DNA of 64,000 nt, taken from positions 49,026-113,025 of the forward strand of contig JASAND010027772.1 in assembly GCA_030248195.1 (NCBI GenBank), written 5' to 3'. This stretch comes from Trissonchulus latispiculum (lineage: Eukaryota; Nematoda; Enoplea; Enoplida; Ironidae). Shown piece by piece: positions 37,401 to 47,465 of this stretch. The notes below the pieces were generated by a model. That model was given only the letters and a program-made list of their open reading frames with translations. It was not told where the DNA came from and did not search any database. Position 1 is the first letter of the stretch; each line of letters opens with the position of its first letter. A program made the position numbers and the translations under genes.

Positions 37401-40400
37401 TTTCTCAAGATTTCACAACATGTGTAAGTTCCACATTTTCGTTTCTTCATTAGATTGGACTCCGGTTTCGTTTTGTTGACTTATATGGTGGCCTTAAATG
37501 TGTACTTTTATGTAGCGGTGGAGAAGAAAACATTTACGTACAGCTTTGCAAAATTAATGTTTATGCGTCGTTATTCATGCAAGCCATTTCAGTGTTGGAT
37601 TAAAAGTAAGCAAAAGCTAAATGAGCGTCAATATGAGCCCAAGAGAAACGTAGCGGCTCATATTAGCCGTTTACATCTTGTCCTCTACTTATTTAGATGT
37701 TGGCTCATATTAAACATTTTAAATCTTGTCCTTGACACATTTAAATGTTGACCATCATAGCTCATATTAACTTTTTCATGCGACTGCAAGGAGCATTTTT
37801 CCTACTTGTCCTCCGTCTAGTTTTTGGGAACGCTGCCATAACTGTGGCAAGCAATCACAAATCCCACCAGTGAATTCCCCATGCCCAATAAGCTTTGCAT
37901 GCAAAATTTCAGCCTTTCAGCTATCTCCAGTAGCTGGAACCAGCAACTGGTTCAACTTTGAACCAGTTGAACCAGATCTGGCCAGGCATGGGTCGGATCA
38001 CCAAAGTAACACCACCAGTGAATTCCCCATGCCCAATAACCTTTGTATGCAAAATTTCCGCCTTCCAACTATCTCCAGTAGCTTGAACCAGAACTGGTTC
38101 AACTTTGAACCAGTTGAACCAGATCTGGCCAGCCATGGGTCGGATCACCAAAGTAACACCACCAGTGAATTCCCCATGCCCAATAACCTTTGTATGCAAA
38201 ATTTCAGCCTTCCAACTATCTCCAGTAGCTTGAACCAGGAACTGGTTCAATTTTGAACCAGTTGAACCAGATCTGGCCAGCCATGGGTCGGATCACCAAA
38301 GTAACACCACCAGTGAATTCCCCATGCCCAATAACCTTTGTATGCAAAATTTCAGCCTACTAGCTATCTCCAGTAGCTTGAACCAGGAACTGGTTCAACT
38401 TTGAACCAGTTGAACCAGATGAACCAGGCGAGATACGGTGTCGGCACTATGCTCATCGTGTTCAGCGACCCCGATTTACTATATATGGGTACCACCCCAA
38501 GGCCGAAAAACGCTGTTTTTGCCCGTTTTTAGACTATTTTAAAATTTTCGGACTTAGAAATTTTTCAGCTTGAATGTGTCCAAAAACGCTATTTTTTCCA
38601 TTTTTGACCATCTATAAAAATCGAACCAGATCGAAATTCGGGAAAAAAACATAAACTTGCTAAGTACCATTGCCTAGATATTCAAAAAATAGTATAGAAA
38701 AATTTTTCCTATGGGCCGTTCGAAAAATCGAGTTAACACAAAATTGACAAAAATCATGCTGAATACAGAGAAAAAAAACCCCACTTTCAAACCCGTAAGA
38801 GAAAGTCGATTTTTTCAAAGTTCATTTTTTCCGGGCAAGTTTGGTATCATTCGAAAGCTCTCGGCCTGGAGATTTCAAAAATTTAAATATTAGCTCTTAA
38901 TACCTTCCCGTTAATTAGTTATGCCTAATTAGCACTTTTCAAAATCCGCAAAGTGCCTTTATAGCTCATATTATGGGGGGCTCTCCGAGCACCCCCATGA
39001 TTGGCCAAAACATGATGAAAATAAGAAAAGGATGAGTTCCGGGGGAGTTGGAAAGGCATTAAAAATGAACTTTGCAAATTGACAAACAAGTGGTCACTTA
39101 TACTCTAAAGCTGACAAAATACCAATTCGCGGCGGCATCGGATCGGATTTGACAACTTAAAGTTTAAGACAATTAAGAGAATTGCGACAACCTAAGCATT
39201 GTTAAACAAAAGCGCGAAACAAAAAATCAAAATAAAAAATCAAAATTCAGTCCCACCTGGCTCTTCGGTTGCCTGTTCCTCAGCCTTCCCTGATTCAGTC
39301 ATCCCCGTCGTGCTGTCACCGCCCTTGTTCAACTTTTTGGCCAACACAGCCAACTGTGACTTGACCTGGTCATCCAGTAGGGTGGCATCAAAGCCCAAAA
39401 AGCTGATCCTAAGAGCTTCCTCTATTTGACCCGCGGCATACAGTGGCTCTTTGGCCAGATAGCCAGGGAAATGCTCGGCCATATAGGCGGCAACTTCGGC
39501 GCCTAAAACAGAATAATAGCAACTATGAACGCAAGACAATGTTTTGGATTGATACATATATTTTTTCCTGTACTGCCACACCCCCGTTGCTTTCACGAAG
39601 AGGGGTAACGCGAGACAAAACTTTTGCTTCGGGTCCGTGATCTGGCGTTGAATAATTGCATGAGCTACTTAGCTTAACTACCCACTTAACTTAAGCTTAA
39701 GCTACCCACTTAACTTTGAAATACTTTGAAATTCAGACATTCAAGGCGGATCAATTTGAGCGCAGGCGGCAGTGACTCCTACTCCGAAAAATGTTAGGAT
39801 CCATTTCCATGGCTATTATCTCCCGGTTCCACAATCGGGTGAAGAATGGAATGAATGAAGCCCCCCCATCGATGATGTGGGCATTTTAGCAATTTATTTA
39901 CAAAAAATAAGTATATAACTAGTAAGTAATTTAGGTGTTTAATGTTGTTGGAATAATGAAACTTTCGTTAAAAATCAAGCGAAGCCGGAAAATATTTCAA
40001 AAAGTTACTGTAAAATGGTAAAACTGGGCACTTTTTCGACTTATCGGGGAGGTCGAAATTTAGGGGGACAACTTATTACGAGGGGGCTCCTCGAATGCGG
40101 AAGCCGTTCGAATGGGAGCGGTCCCCACTAGTGGTGGGCACTGGATATCCGTGTACACTTCAGACAAAGTAATAAAAAATGAGCACATTTTTGACAAAAA
40201 TTTCAAAATTTAAAAAATATTTCTGAAACCAAGGTTGTGGCTTGATTGCATGATATAAATTCACAGCATACCGAAAAATTGAAAGTTTAACTGCAAAATC
40301 AAAAAAATTTTCTTGAACTTAAGTTTGGAATAGGCGGATAACCGGATCAGTGCTGTTGCGCGGGGTTTTTCAAAAAATAGGAATAAAAATAGGAATTTTA

Positions 40401-43400
40401 CCATCAAAAAATAGGAATAAATAGGAACTTTTTGGTCAAAAAATAGGAAAAAATAGGAATTTCAAGGCTTAAAATGAAGGCTTAATTTGTCGATTTCAGC
40501 AGAAAGCGCAATTTGAATTATAAATGTTCTGAAAACTTTTAATTCTTATTCTGAATTTAACGAACGATGGTATCACCATTTTCCGGGATTCGAATCATTT
40601 ATAATCATTTGAAGCTGAATATTTCACCGCTCGGCCAATAGGAAATCTGGGGCGATACTATTAAAACTTTTTGAGTTCAATCTGGGTTTAACCAGGGACA
40701 GGAAGGAAAAACAGTTTTTTTTCTGTTTTCCCCGCAGCTTTCGCAAGAGCTTGCTGGTTTTTTGTAAGTTAGAAATTTTTTGAAAAAGTAGTGGTAAAAT
40801 TTGAAATTTACCGAAAATTTTTGAATTTTTCGGAAAAATTTGGAAGAGTCTCCAGAACGCTCTGAATTCATTTATTGCTTAAAAACCGTTTCAAACCTTA
40901 CAGTTACGAAAATTTGCCGATTTCTGACCATTACTTTATTTCTGAAATGAAAAACTTTTGGTCTTGTGCGCACTCTTTTTAGCGACTGAATAAGAAAGTT
41001 ACTGAAAAAGATCAGCCAAAATGCTCAAGAAAATTGCTACTCCCAGACCCGCCTCAATTACTTTTATCTCTACTTCTCCTTATCTTTTGGAATTTTACAT
41101 TTCTAAAAATGCTAGAACTAAAACAAAAACACCCATGGTTAACGTATGAGTAAAGCTAGTGTGGATGTGCAACGAGCACTTCATATTCAGTTATACAAAA
41201 CGTAGCTATACATGTATACAATACAATACGTATATAATCAATGTACGCACTAGCGTAGCCAGAAAAAAATTTCGGGGGGCAATGCAAAAATTTCTCGGGA
41301 GGTCTGGGGGCCGGAGCCCCCCCCCCCCAGATGCTGAGAATTTTTTTTATTTCGTGACCTTCGTGGAATTTTTACAGAGCATTCTTTGAAATTACAATAA
41401 TATTATATAAAGCGTAAGTGCGTGTTAATGTTAAGTTAATATTAAATGCGTGTTCATGCACCCAAACGATGCAGTAGGTGGTCAAAGTCCACAAAATAGG
41501 GTAATTGGCACTAATATTTCAATGTGAAACACGTATTATAATGGTACAACAGACGCATTTCGCGCCGAAGGCGCGAAAATTTTTTTAAAAATGGGCGTTT
41601 TACACATGGCAGGGAAAAATTACTGGGGGGCAACACAATTTTGGGGGGATTCCCCCCATTCGCCCCCCCCCTGGCTACGCTTGAATGTACGTATGTACAT
41701 GTAGGCTCAATTACCAAACATTTGGGAACTTAGCTTAATTCGTGCTGACTCATTTATAACTAAGACTTGTTGTGGCAACGGTCGTATAACACTTTAATTT
41801 TCACACTAACAATTTAGTAACCCAACGCACATATGCACCAAGGTTATATATACCCAGTGAAGTTGGAAAACTAATGTAAGCAAAGGTAAGACGAGGGCAT
41901 TTTAAAAAAACAAATGAAACACAATTGCGCCGAAGACGCAAAATTTTTCTCAAAACCTATTATATCATTCAAAGCTTGAAGAATGTTTTGTATTCTGTTC
42001 AGCAAAATAGCCAAGATAAAAATTTATACTTTACACTGGTCAAATACAAAAAATAGGAAAAAATAGGAATTTCGGCTGAAAATAGGAATAAATAGGAATG
42101 CCTCGAAAAAATAGGAAAAAATAGGAAAAATAGGAACCGCAACAGGCCTGCCGGATATCCGACAACGCAAAATAGGCGAATATCCGGATATGAAAAATAT
42201 CCGGTGCCCATCACTAGTCCCGAACCCCCCCCCCCCCCCAGTAGATTAAGCCAGCCCCTGTCGTTCTCAGGCTCTCCAGCACCAGTACCGGGGTCAACGT
42301 AATCTTTATCAAAATCAGATATTGTCCGGAACATCAGCAGAAGAAAAGACTGCAGTGGCTCGGTCACGTTGCTCGAATGGATCATAGACGCCTCCCTAAA
42401 TTATCCTTTTTCTCTCTCCCTCCGTCGACCTGGCGGAAAAGACGGGGCCGACCGCCACAAACATGGGAGGAAAATGTCTACGATGACCTGAAGAGCCCAA
42501 TGGCACTATACACCTTTGGCAACTTTAACTGGAAGGACACAGTTAAAACGCTCGCGGCGGAACGACTTCAGTGGAAGGAGATCACTTCTGATGCAGTCGC
42601 CAACCGAAGGCCACCGATGTCTTTGTGGCTAAGATGATGGTGAACAAGTACAAGTAAGTAAGTTCCACTCTTTTGCGTCCCACAGTGTGAAATACACGTG
42701 TATATACATATGCTATTTCGATTTGTTGCAGCAGTTCACGTTGGGAAAAAATTGATTTTGCTAGTTTGGACCACTTTGATTTTTCTCAAACTTCTTTGGT
42801 CCAAAGTAAACCCAACAAATTTTTTACTCCACTTTCCAATCGAAATAATGAATTATACTGGAACTTTTACAAAGTTTACTATGATAAATACAAAATATAA
42901 CACGAACACACCACGACCACGTACAACAAAACTAACCTCCATGCCCATCATAAACAGCAAACAGGCTGGAAGAAGTTCCATCAAAATCCAGCAGACAGTT
43001 GTGAGCATCCTAAAACTGCAACAAATTATGCAACTGAGCGCTTAGCTCTTTGACAAATTGGCTGCATTTTATTACGTATTTATATTAGGGATGCACCGGG
43101 GCCTGGCCCCGGTCTCGGTGGTCAGGCCCCGGTGACCGGGGCCAAAAATTAGCAAAATTTTGTAAATTTTTGACATTTTTTGACCAAAATTTTGAATTTT
43201 CGAAAGTCAAAAAGTGTTACAAATCGTTTGTTTTCCCGACGATATGAATGAAAACAACGATAGTACGTAACTTTGTATATCAAAAATTATTGCAAAATTT
43301 AAATTTTCCAGAAAATTTTTGAAAATTTTCGATTTGGGCCCCCAATTTCCAGGCCCCGGCCCCGGTGCATCTCTAATTTATATAGTGTCTGACAAAAATA

Positions 43401-43920
43401 AAAATTTTCATTTTTTCAATTTCTCTACGGACAATACCAGACTTTAGCTCTCAAGCACGAACGAATTCTTCGGGGCGGAGCAAGGGGTCGTATCCAGGAT
43501 TTTGAAAAGTATATAAAGATTCCAACCCAGAAAGCGGGTCCGGAACCAAGTTTTCCCGAAAATGGTCAAATTTAGGCCAAACATACACAACATACACACA
43601 ACAACATACACAACATGCACAACTAATTATTTCACATACCTAGCTAAAAATGTAAACGTTTCCAAAAGGGGGGATCCGGACCCCCCTGGAACCACCCGCT
43701 GGATACGCCCCTGGAGATGTTGTAATGACACATATATGTTTCGTTTGTTCATTCATTTAGCTAAGTACCCTGCATTTCTACTACCCTTACGTACTCGGCC
43801 AGAACTAACCTCCTGATTAAGACGCCATCCTTGCATAGTCGTTGCACCGTAGCGTACAACGTCATTCTCCCCGCGCTCGGTGTGCTTCTCCCTTATAGGT
43901 TCCGAAAGATAGGCTCCCAT
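29389..43920 (-). CDS. PPM1G: PPM1G-type protein serine/threonine phosphatase, 11 coding exons, about 971 aa
   Basis: Mg/Mn-dependent PP2C-family phosphatase; known PPM1G proteins are nuclear and act on splicing factors and histones. Exons in coding order: 43810-43920, 42937-43009, 39257-39502, 36234-36575, 34752-35526, 33980-34108, 33397-33694, 32345-32579, 31478-31610, 30845-30929, 29389-29877. They total 2916 bases including stop and stay in frame. Visible motifs are MGAYLSEP at the start, FAVYDGHGG (residues 54-62, metal-binding D and G), [44 protein letters not shown], and [12 protein letters not shown] near the end. Between the first metal-binding motif and the rest of the catalytic fold lies an insertion of roughly 500 residues. 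It has basic KKKRRRR, nine Q in a row (327-335), Ser/Pro-rich and very acidic D/E-rich stretches. Human PPM1G is 546 aa with a shorter acidic insert. The C-terminal tail of about 130 residues is Ser/Thr-rich. An acceptor-like tttccag lies 13 bases before the ATG. Confidence 0.93.
29878..30844 (-). other. Phosphatase intron 10
   Basis: Non-coding; contains G-rich text around 30340-30380 and no element whose ends I can define. Confidence 0.5.
30930..31477 (-). other. Phosphatase intron 9 with GC-rich tract and (GA)n
   Basis: A GC-rich stretch at 31120-31335 carries GGGCCC- and CCGGGC-type words and resembles the subterminal parts of the hAT-like elements, but no TIR pair was found. A (GA)n microsatellite follows at 31388-31421. 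Confidence 0.45.
31388..31421. repeat. (GA)n microsatellite
   Basis: An uninterrupted GA dinucleotide run in intron 9 of the phosphatase gene. Confidence 0.9.
31841..32197. mobile_element. TIR element with G-run ends (phosphatase intron 8)
   Basis: The ends GGCTTATTCTA and TAGAATAAGCC are inverted and flanked by CAATTTG on both sides (7 bp). Both subterminal parts carry runs of G with CGATTTT-like spacers. The centre contains the palindromic TCCGGCGAAGCCGGAAAA, also found in the element at 48238-48602. Confidence 0.7.
32580..33396 (-). other. Phosphatase intron 7
   Basis: No clear element. A run of ten C at 32870 and AT-rich text only. The open frame at 33030-33269 is unsupported. Confidence 0.5.
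33737..33775 (+). repeat. Solo terminus of the CAAGAGTACATAATA family
   Basis: CAAGAGTACATAATACATAA plus a GACAAG-containing stretch matches the outer end of foldback 2. It lies in phosphatase intron 6. Similarity continues through GGTTGACCCCC at about 33820. Confidence 0.5.
34280..34445 (-). repeat. tRNA-derived SINE, copy 3
   Basis: Read on the - strand it has the CTGATATGGGAGTTCAGCTG leader, then A-box GGTAGTGCAGTGGTAG and a B-box region GGTTCGATTCGAACCCC that looks duplicated. It lies in phosphatase intron 5. Confidence 0.7.
35580..35930 (+). repeat. tRNA-derived SINE of a second type
   Basis: Lies in phosphatase intron 4. The A-box-like CCGAGTGGTCTAGGGCGCCC and B-box GGTGATTCGAGTCCC suggest a type II (Ser/Leu-like) tRNA ancestor. 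The body has a duplicated ACTGGTAGGTAAACCGCGTA and a CTTTACCTTTAACC tail-like end. Confidence 0.6.
36695..37809. repeat. Foldback element 5
   Basis: Long terminal inverted repeats of about 200 bases (36695-36897 and 37620-37809) begin ACAAGTAGGAAAAATGCTCC. The word GCTCATATTA or its complement recurs many times along both arms, so each arm is itself a degenerate tandem repeat. The 720-base centre has weaker mirror similarity. Lies in phosphatase intron 3. The frame at 37455-37751 is unsupported. Confidence 0.8.
37864..38430. repeat. Satellite, about 148 bp x 3.9
   Basis: Four units start at 37864, 38012, 38159 and 38306 with CCACCAGTGAATTCCCCATG. Each carries the internal mirrored motif GGTTCAACTTTGAACC and the word GAACCAGTTGAACCAGAT. 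Units are nearly identical, so the array is young. Frames across it on both strands are by-products. Confidence 0.9.
38431..39256 (-). other. Remainder of phosphatase intron 3
   Basis: AT-rich, with many TTTTTCAAAATTT-like stretches. No boundaries of an element and no gene recognised. Confidence 0.4.
40129..42216. mobile_element. hAT-like element with GGATATCC ends, interrupted by another insertion
   Basis: The ends TAGTGGTGGGCACTGGATAT and the complement ending CCATCACTA at 42216 are inverted. Flanks GTCCCCAC and GTCCCGAA agree at 6 of 8 bases, so the duplication has decayed. Tracts of the word AAATAGGAA occur near both ends (40370-40470 and 42047-42140). The element at 41248-41683 lies inside it. 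No intact transposase frame. Lies in phosphatase intron 2. Confidence 0.65.
41248..41683. mobile_element. hAT-like MITE with CACTAGCGTAGCCAG ends
   Basis: Inverted ends CACTAGCGTAGCCAG and CTGGCTACGCTTG are flanked by the exact 8-bp duplication AATGTACG (41240-41247 and 41684-41691). G/C runs flank an AT-rich centre containing CGCGCCGAAGGCGCG. It inserted into the element at 40129-42216, so it is younger. Confidence 0.8.
42338..42665 (+). mobile_element. 5'-truncated LINE 3' end (RTE/CR1-like)
   Basis: A frame reads [20 protein letters not shown], then [15 protein letters not shown] and [16 protein letters not shown]. It is clearly the C-terminal end of the same LINE protein found at 47532-48206 on the other strand. 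It ends in an AAGTAAGTAAGT-type tail typical of this LINE group. Only the last 100 or so residues are present. Confidence 0.8.
43086..43375. mobile_element. hAT-like MITE with GGCCCCGG words
   Basis: The ends TAGGGATGCACCGGGGCC and GGCCCCGGTGCATCTCTA are inverted and flanked by the exact 8-bp duplication ATTTATAT (43078-43085 and 43376-43383). It is only 290 bases long with an AT-rich centre. A decayed end of the same family is at 60780-60851. Lies in phosphatase intron 1. Confidence 0.88.
43480..43716. mobile_element. Probable MITE with GTATCCAGG ends
   Basis: The left end CAAGGGGTCGTATCCAGG and right end CTGGATACGCCCCTG are inverted. No matching duplication was seen, so the call is tentative. 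A GGGGGGATCCGGACCCCCC palindrome lies near the right end. Confidence 0.45.
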
Positions 43921-44542
43921 TGTCTAGTCTAGTCTGGAAACGAATTCAGTAAGTAGACCAAACAAGTATGGAATAAAATGTGCCAAGCCCCGTATACGTT
44001 GGCAGGCACGCAGACAAGCTAAAGATATGACAGGATTATGGTACGTATCAACTGGTAATGATCCCCAATATATATATATATCTGACTTTTTTCTACAGGG
44101 GTGTTTTACTGGGGTTTGGGGGTGGGGTTGCGCCCCCCCACTCCACCTCTTCCCCCCACTTTTTTGGGTTCCCCCCGCTCACCCTAAGGTGCCCAGAAAC
44201 AGCCAAATTTTAAAGATTATCCGTCACCGCCGGAAATTTTTGGTAAAAAATCGTCACGTCTATTTTGGTGCCAAAACTTAATTTTTGAGCACTTTTAAGC
44301 ATAGTTATAGCAGTATATGTAGAAAACAGGCTTTTTATACTGTATTTTTGGCATTTTTAGCCCATTTTATTCCCCCCACTTTTGGACCTCTCTCCCACTA
44401 GTGGGGAGGACGTCTCCCCTCACTTATTTTTGTCTAAAAACCAAGGGGGGGTCGGGTGGGCACCCCCCAGACTTGGGTCGCCCTCCACCAAAATTCAACC
44501 TTCCTCCAGAATTCTAAAGTTCCCAGAAAAATAGGGTTTAGA
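43921..44542. other. Upstream of the phosphatase gene; G/C-run repeat remnant
   Basis: The sequence just after 43920 should hold the phosphatase promoter. A pyrimidine-rich acceptor-like tttccag on the - strand lies 13 bases before its ATG. From about 44100 on, runs such as CCCCCCC and GGGGTTTGGGGG mark a decayed G/C-run element without clear ends. Confidence 0.4.
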
Positions 44543-44830
44543 GCATAGGTGTACCAGGCTACAGTTTACCCCTTGTAAACCCCCCCCACGGAGAGGCCAG
44601 GTCCCCCTCCCCCATAGTTTCACCACGTGGGGGGTACTCCCCCAAAATTTTCGACCCCCTTTGCGCCCCAGGCACCAAGAATTTTCGACATACCCTCCCC
44701 CAACTTTCGGCTACCCCCACCCAACCCCTAGGTTTTTTGGTCAAAATAGCGTCGTTTGCAGAAACGAACAATAGTTTAAGCAAACAGGAAAAACAGAAAA
44801 AAGGCATGTCAACAAAATTTCGTGAGCGCG
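44543..44830. repeat. G/C-run element end (CATAGGTGTACCAGGCTACA family)
   Basis: This segment begins CATAGGTGTACCAGGCTACA and continues through C-runs. In reverse complement it matches 60540-60780, so a repeat family exists. The opposite terminus was not found. Confidence 0.55.
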
Positions 44831-45609
44831 TATATATACGTATATTGCCAACGTTTTTACCAGATTTTTGGATAGAAAAAGCTTAAAATGTCGTGCGAGT
44901 TTAGCAAAAAATTCTTATTTTTCCCTTCAAAAAGGGTAACTTTTAAAAAATTTCTTGTTTGTGCAAAATGAAAAGAATTAAAGATTTAAAGGACGATTTC
45001 ATCTAAAAAGCAAAAAATTTCTTCAACTTCTGGGGGGCTGACCCCCCACATTGTGTCGAGTTGTTCTCATCATTGTTTATGCTCAAAGACATGATATATA
45101 CGTACATATGGGTACGTAAGTTAGAATATATTCGCGGGACAATGAGAAATATGAAGCAACACACGCCAACAAGGTAAAAATTCAACCAAAATTACGAATA
45201 TAGCCTAAAATCATAAATAACAAAACTGCATTTCTGCAAAACTTTATTTTTGACATTGGACAAATAAAAATGACGCTCAGAAAATAAAAATGACGAAAAT
45301 TTGATGAAATCCGATTTTGAAAAAAAACGCTGCCCAACCCCCCCCCGATCCTTTTTCGAGCCAAAAAGCTATATATATAGCTAAATTTTCCCCCCAAAAT
45401 GGTCATTTTTTGAAAAATTTTTCTCAAGACACGTATAACCGCTTAAAACTAACAAAAGAAGCCTTGTTTTCACGGAAAAAAGCGTTAAAATACAAAAAAT
45501 TTGGCATGTTTAGGCCTTTTGGACTTTCTGAGGTCCCAATTTGGGGGGTTTCGTGAGGTGTACCCCAATCATATATATATATTTCGCGGGTCAGAGCTTT
45601 ATATATACC

Positions 45610-46543
45610 CATGGGCGCACCCAGGGGGGGGGGGTTTGGGGGTTTCCGCCCCCCCCCCTTTTTGTCCGACCCCCCCCCCCGGGAATTTTCGGAGAGAAAG
45701 CAAAAATAGAGCTATTTTTAGTGCATAAAATTAAAAGTTATGAAAATTTTTCGCGCCTGCGGCGCTTTTCTATCTCGATTTTTAAAATTTTTCTCGTCTG
45801 CGGCGCTTTTCTATCCCGATTTTTAAAATTTTTCGGGCATGCGGTGCTTTTTTATACCGATTTTTAAAATTTTTCTTGCCTTCGGCGCTTTCTAACTAAA
45901 TTTTCAAAATTTTTCGGGCCTGCGGCGCATTTCTAACTGAATTTAAAAATTTTTATCGCCTGCGGCGCTATTAAGTATTAACGTTTACAACGTTTTGGAA
46001 CCTGCGGCGCTTTTTTACCTCAATTTTGCTCGCCTGCGGCGCTTTCTTATTACCATTTTACTGAATTTCCGCTGGTGCGGTACTTTTCTATCTCGATTTC
46101 AAAAAAGTGCGTGCCTGCTTTTCTACGTCATGTTTTTAATTTTTCGCGCCTGCGGCACTATTCTATATCGATTTACACAATGCGCCTCGCAGAGCCTTTT
46201 ATTCAAATCTTTTCAAGCTTTCCAATATATACAAATTTGCCATTATGTAAAAGTACGTATATATTTCTCAACTTTTATTGAAATCTTTTTAAAGGTTTCC
46301 ATTACGGCTTTTTTCAAAATTTCAAAAATTTTCTCAACTTCTGGGGGGCTGCGCCCCCCAGACCCCCCGCGTCGGCTGGCGACGACTCCTAAATCTCGTC
46401 ATTTATGTGGCTCCCAAAACGAACTCTTTGTTGAAAACTTCGTCACCGCCACCCCCCCCCCCAGCGTAAACGTGTCAGGCGAAGGCGAAAAATTTTTTCC
46501 GGCTCGACCCCCCCCCCTTTTCAAAATCCTGGGTGCGCCCCTG
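45610..46543. mobile_element. hAT-like element with an internal 41-bp tandem array
   Basis: The ends CATGGGCGCACCCAGG and CCTGGGTGCGCCCCTG are inverted and flanked by the exact 8-bp duplication TATATACC (45602-45609 and 46544-46551). Long G and C runs follow both ends. Inside, about 45750-46160, a unit of about 41 bases carrying GCCTGCGGCGC plus TTTTTAAAATTTTT is repeated about ten times. The long + frame here is a by-product of the array. Confidence 0.85.
45750..46160. repeat. Tandem array, period about 41 bp
   Basis: GGCGC cores at 45761, 45802, 45843, 45884, 45924, 45964, 46006, 46038 and 46079 show a steady period of 40-42 with one short unit. Units have diverged by substitutions. Each carries a GC-rich palindromic core (GCGCCTGCGGCGC-like) beside an AT-rich spacer. 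Confidence 0.85.
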
Positions 46544-46639
46544 TATATACCCCTTCCCCAACCAAAATTTCTGGTGAAACTATGCCCTCCTCTCTTATCC
46601 TACCTCAACTACTCTCCCCCCCCACCCGAGCTCAACCCC

Positions 46640-46940
46640 CCTCCCCCCCCCCTAAAATTGGGCCCAACCCAAACCAAGCAAAAAATGCTTTTTTGCAATG
46701 TCTGAAAAGTTTTGAGATAAATTCGAAAAATTGGCTATAAATCAGCTGTAAACAGCTAAAGATAGCAGATTTATAGCAATTAAAAGGTATAGAAAATTAT
46801 AAACCACAATCTGGGCTAATTTAAGCATACGTATTTGAGCACAAATTTGTCGATTTTCAAGCCCTATTTTCGCATACGAAAACTATTGACAGAAGCTTTT
46901 GAGTACGTTTAATGTACTGTATACATCGAAAAAGGAGCAT
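46640..46940. repeat. Dispersed repeat, inverted copy at 59745-60020
   Basis: Text such as GAGTACGTTTAATGTACTGT near 46900 returns in reverse complement near 59755-59785, and similarity runs about 270 bases. Boundaries are approximate. Confidence 0.65.
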
Positions 46941-47212
46941 TTCTAGCTAAAAAACTTGGGTACAGTTTAGGGGGGTCCTCCCCCTTCCAAATTTCGGATT
47001 TTGGTGGGGTTCCCAGAGCCAAATTCGGACCTTCTACTCTCCCCCAACCCAAACAGGTGGTACACTTATGATTTTGAGGATACATTTCAGGCTTCGCCGG
47101 AATCTTAGGCATTTTTAGCTATTATAAGCTTAAATTTAGGTTAAAAATCGTTAATATTTTTTTAAACATTTTTCGAAAAATTCCCCCCGGCCCCCAGAAA
47201 TCCGGGCACTCA

Positions 47213-47450
47213 CCTATAGCCATGGGGGAAACCCACCCCCTTTTGGGGGGAAAACCCACCCGCCTCCTGGACCAAGGATTGGAGCTATGAGCTCCAAAAC
47301 ATAGCAGCAGAAAGCGCGACTTTCTTACCTATAGCCATAGGGTGAAAAACCCATCCCCTTTTTTGGGGGGAAACCCCAGCCGCCTCCTGGGTTATGGGCT
47401 GGACTATGAGCTCCCAAACATAGCAGCAGAAAGCTCGACTCTTTCTAGCC
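47213..47450. repeat. Tandem duplication of about 120 bp with GGGAAAACCCA motifs
   Basis: Two units, from about 47213 and 47333, share ACCTATAGCCAT, a GGGGAAAACCC pair and a TATGAGCTCCAAAACATAGC-like block. The G3A4C3-type motif reappears at 51936-51975 and 63198-63585. Confidence 0.75.
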
Positions 47451-47465
47451 TATGTATGGAACGAT

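Noticed and set aside
37870..38256. Frames of 128 (+) and 109 (-) codons
   Set aside because: Both follow the 148-bp satellite, with repeated peptides on both strands.
45995..46705. A 236-codon + frame
   Set aside because: It runs through the 41-bp tandem array, C runs and the end of a hAT-like element. No domain is visible.
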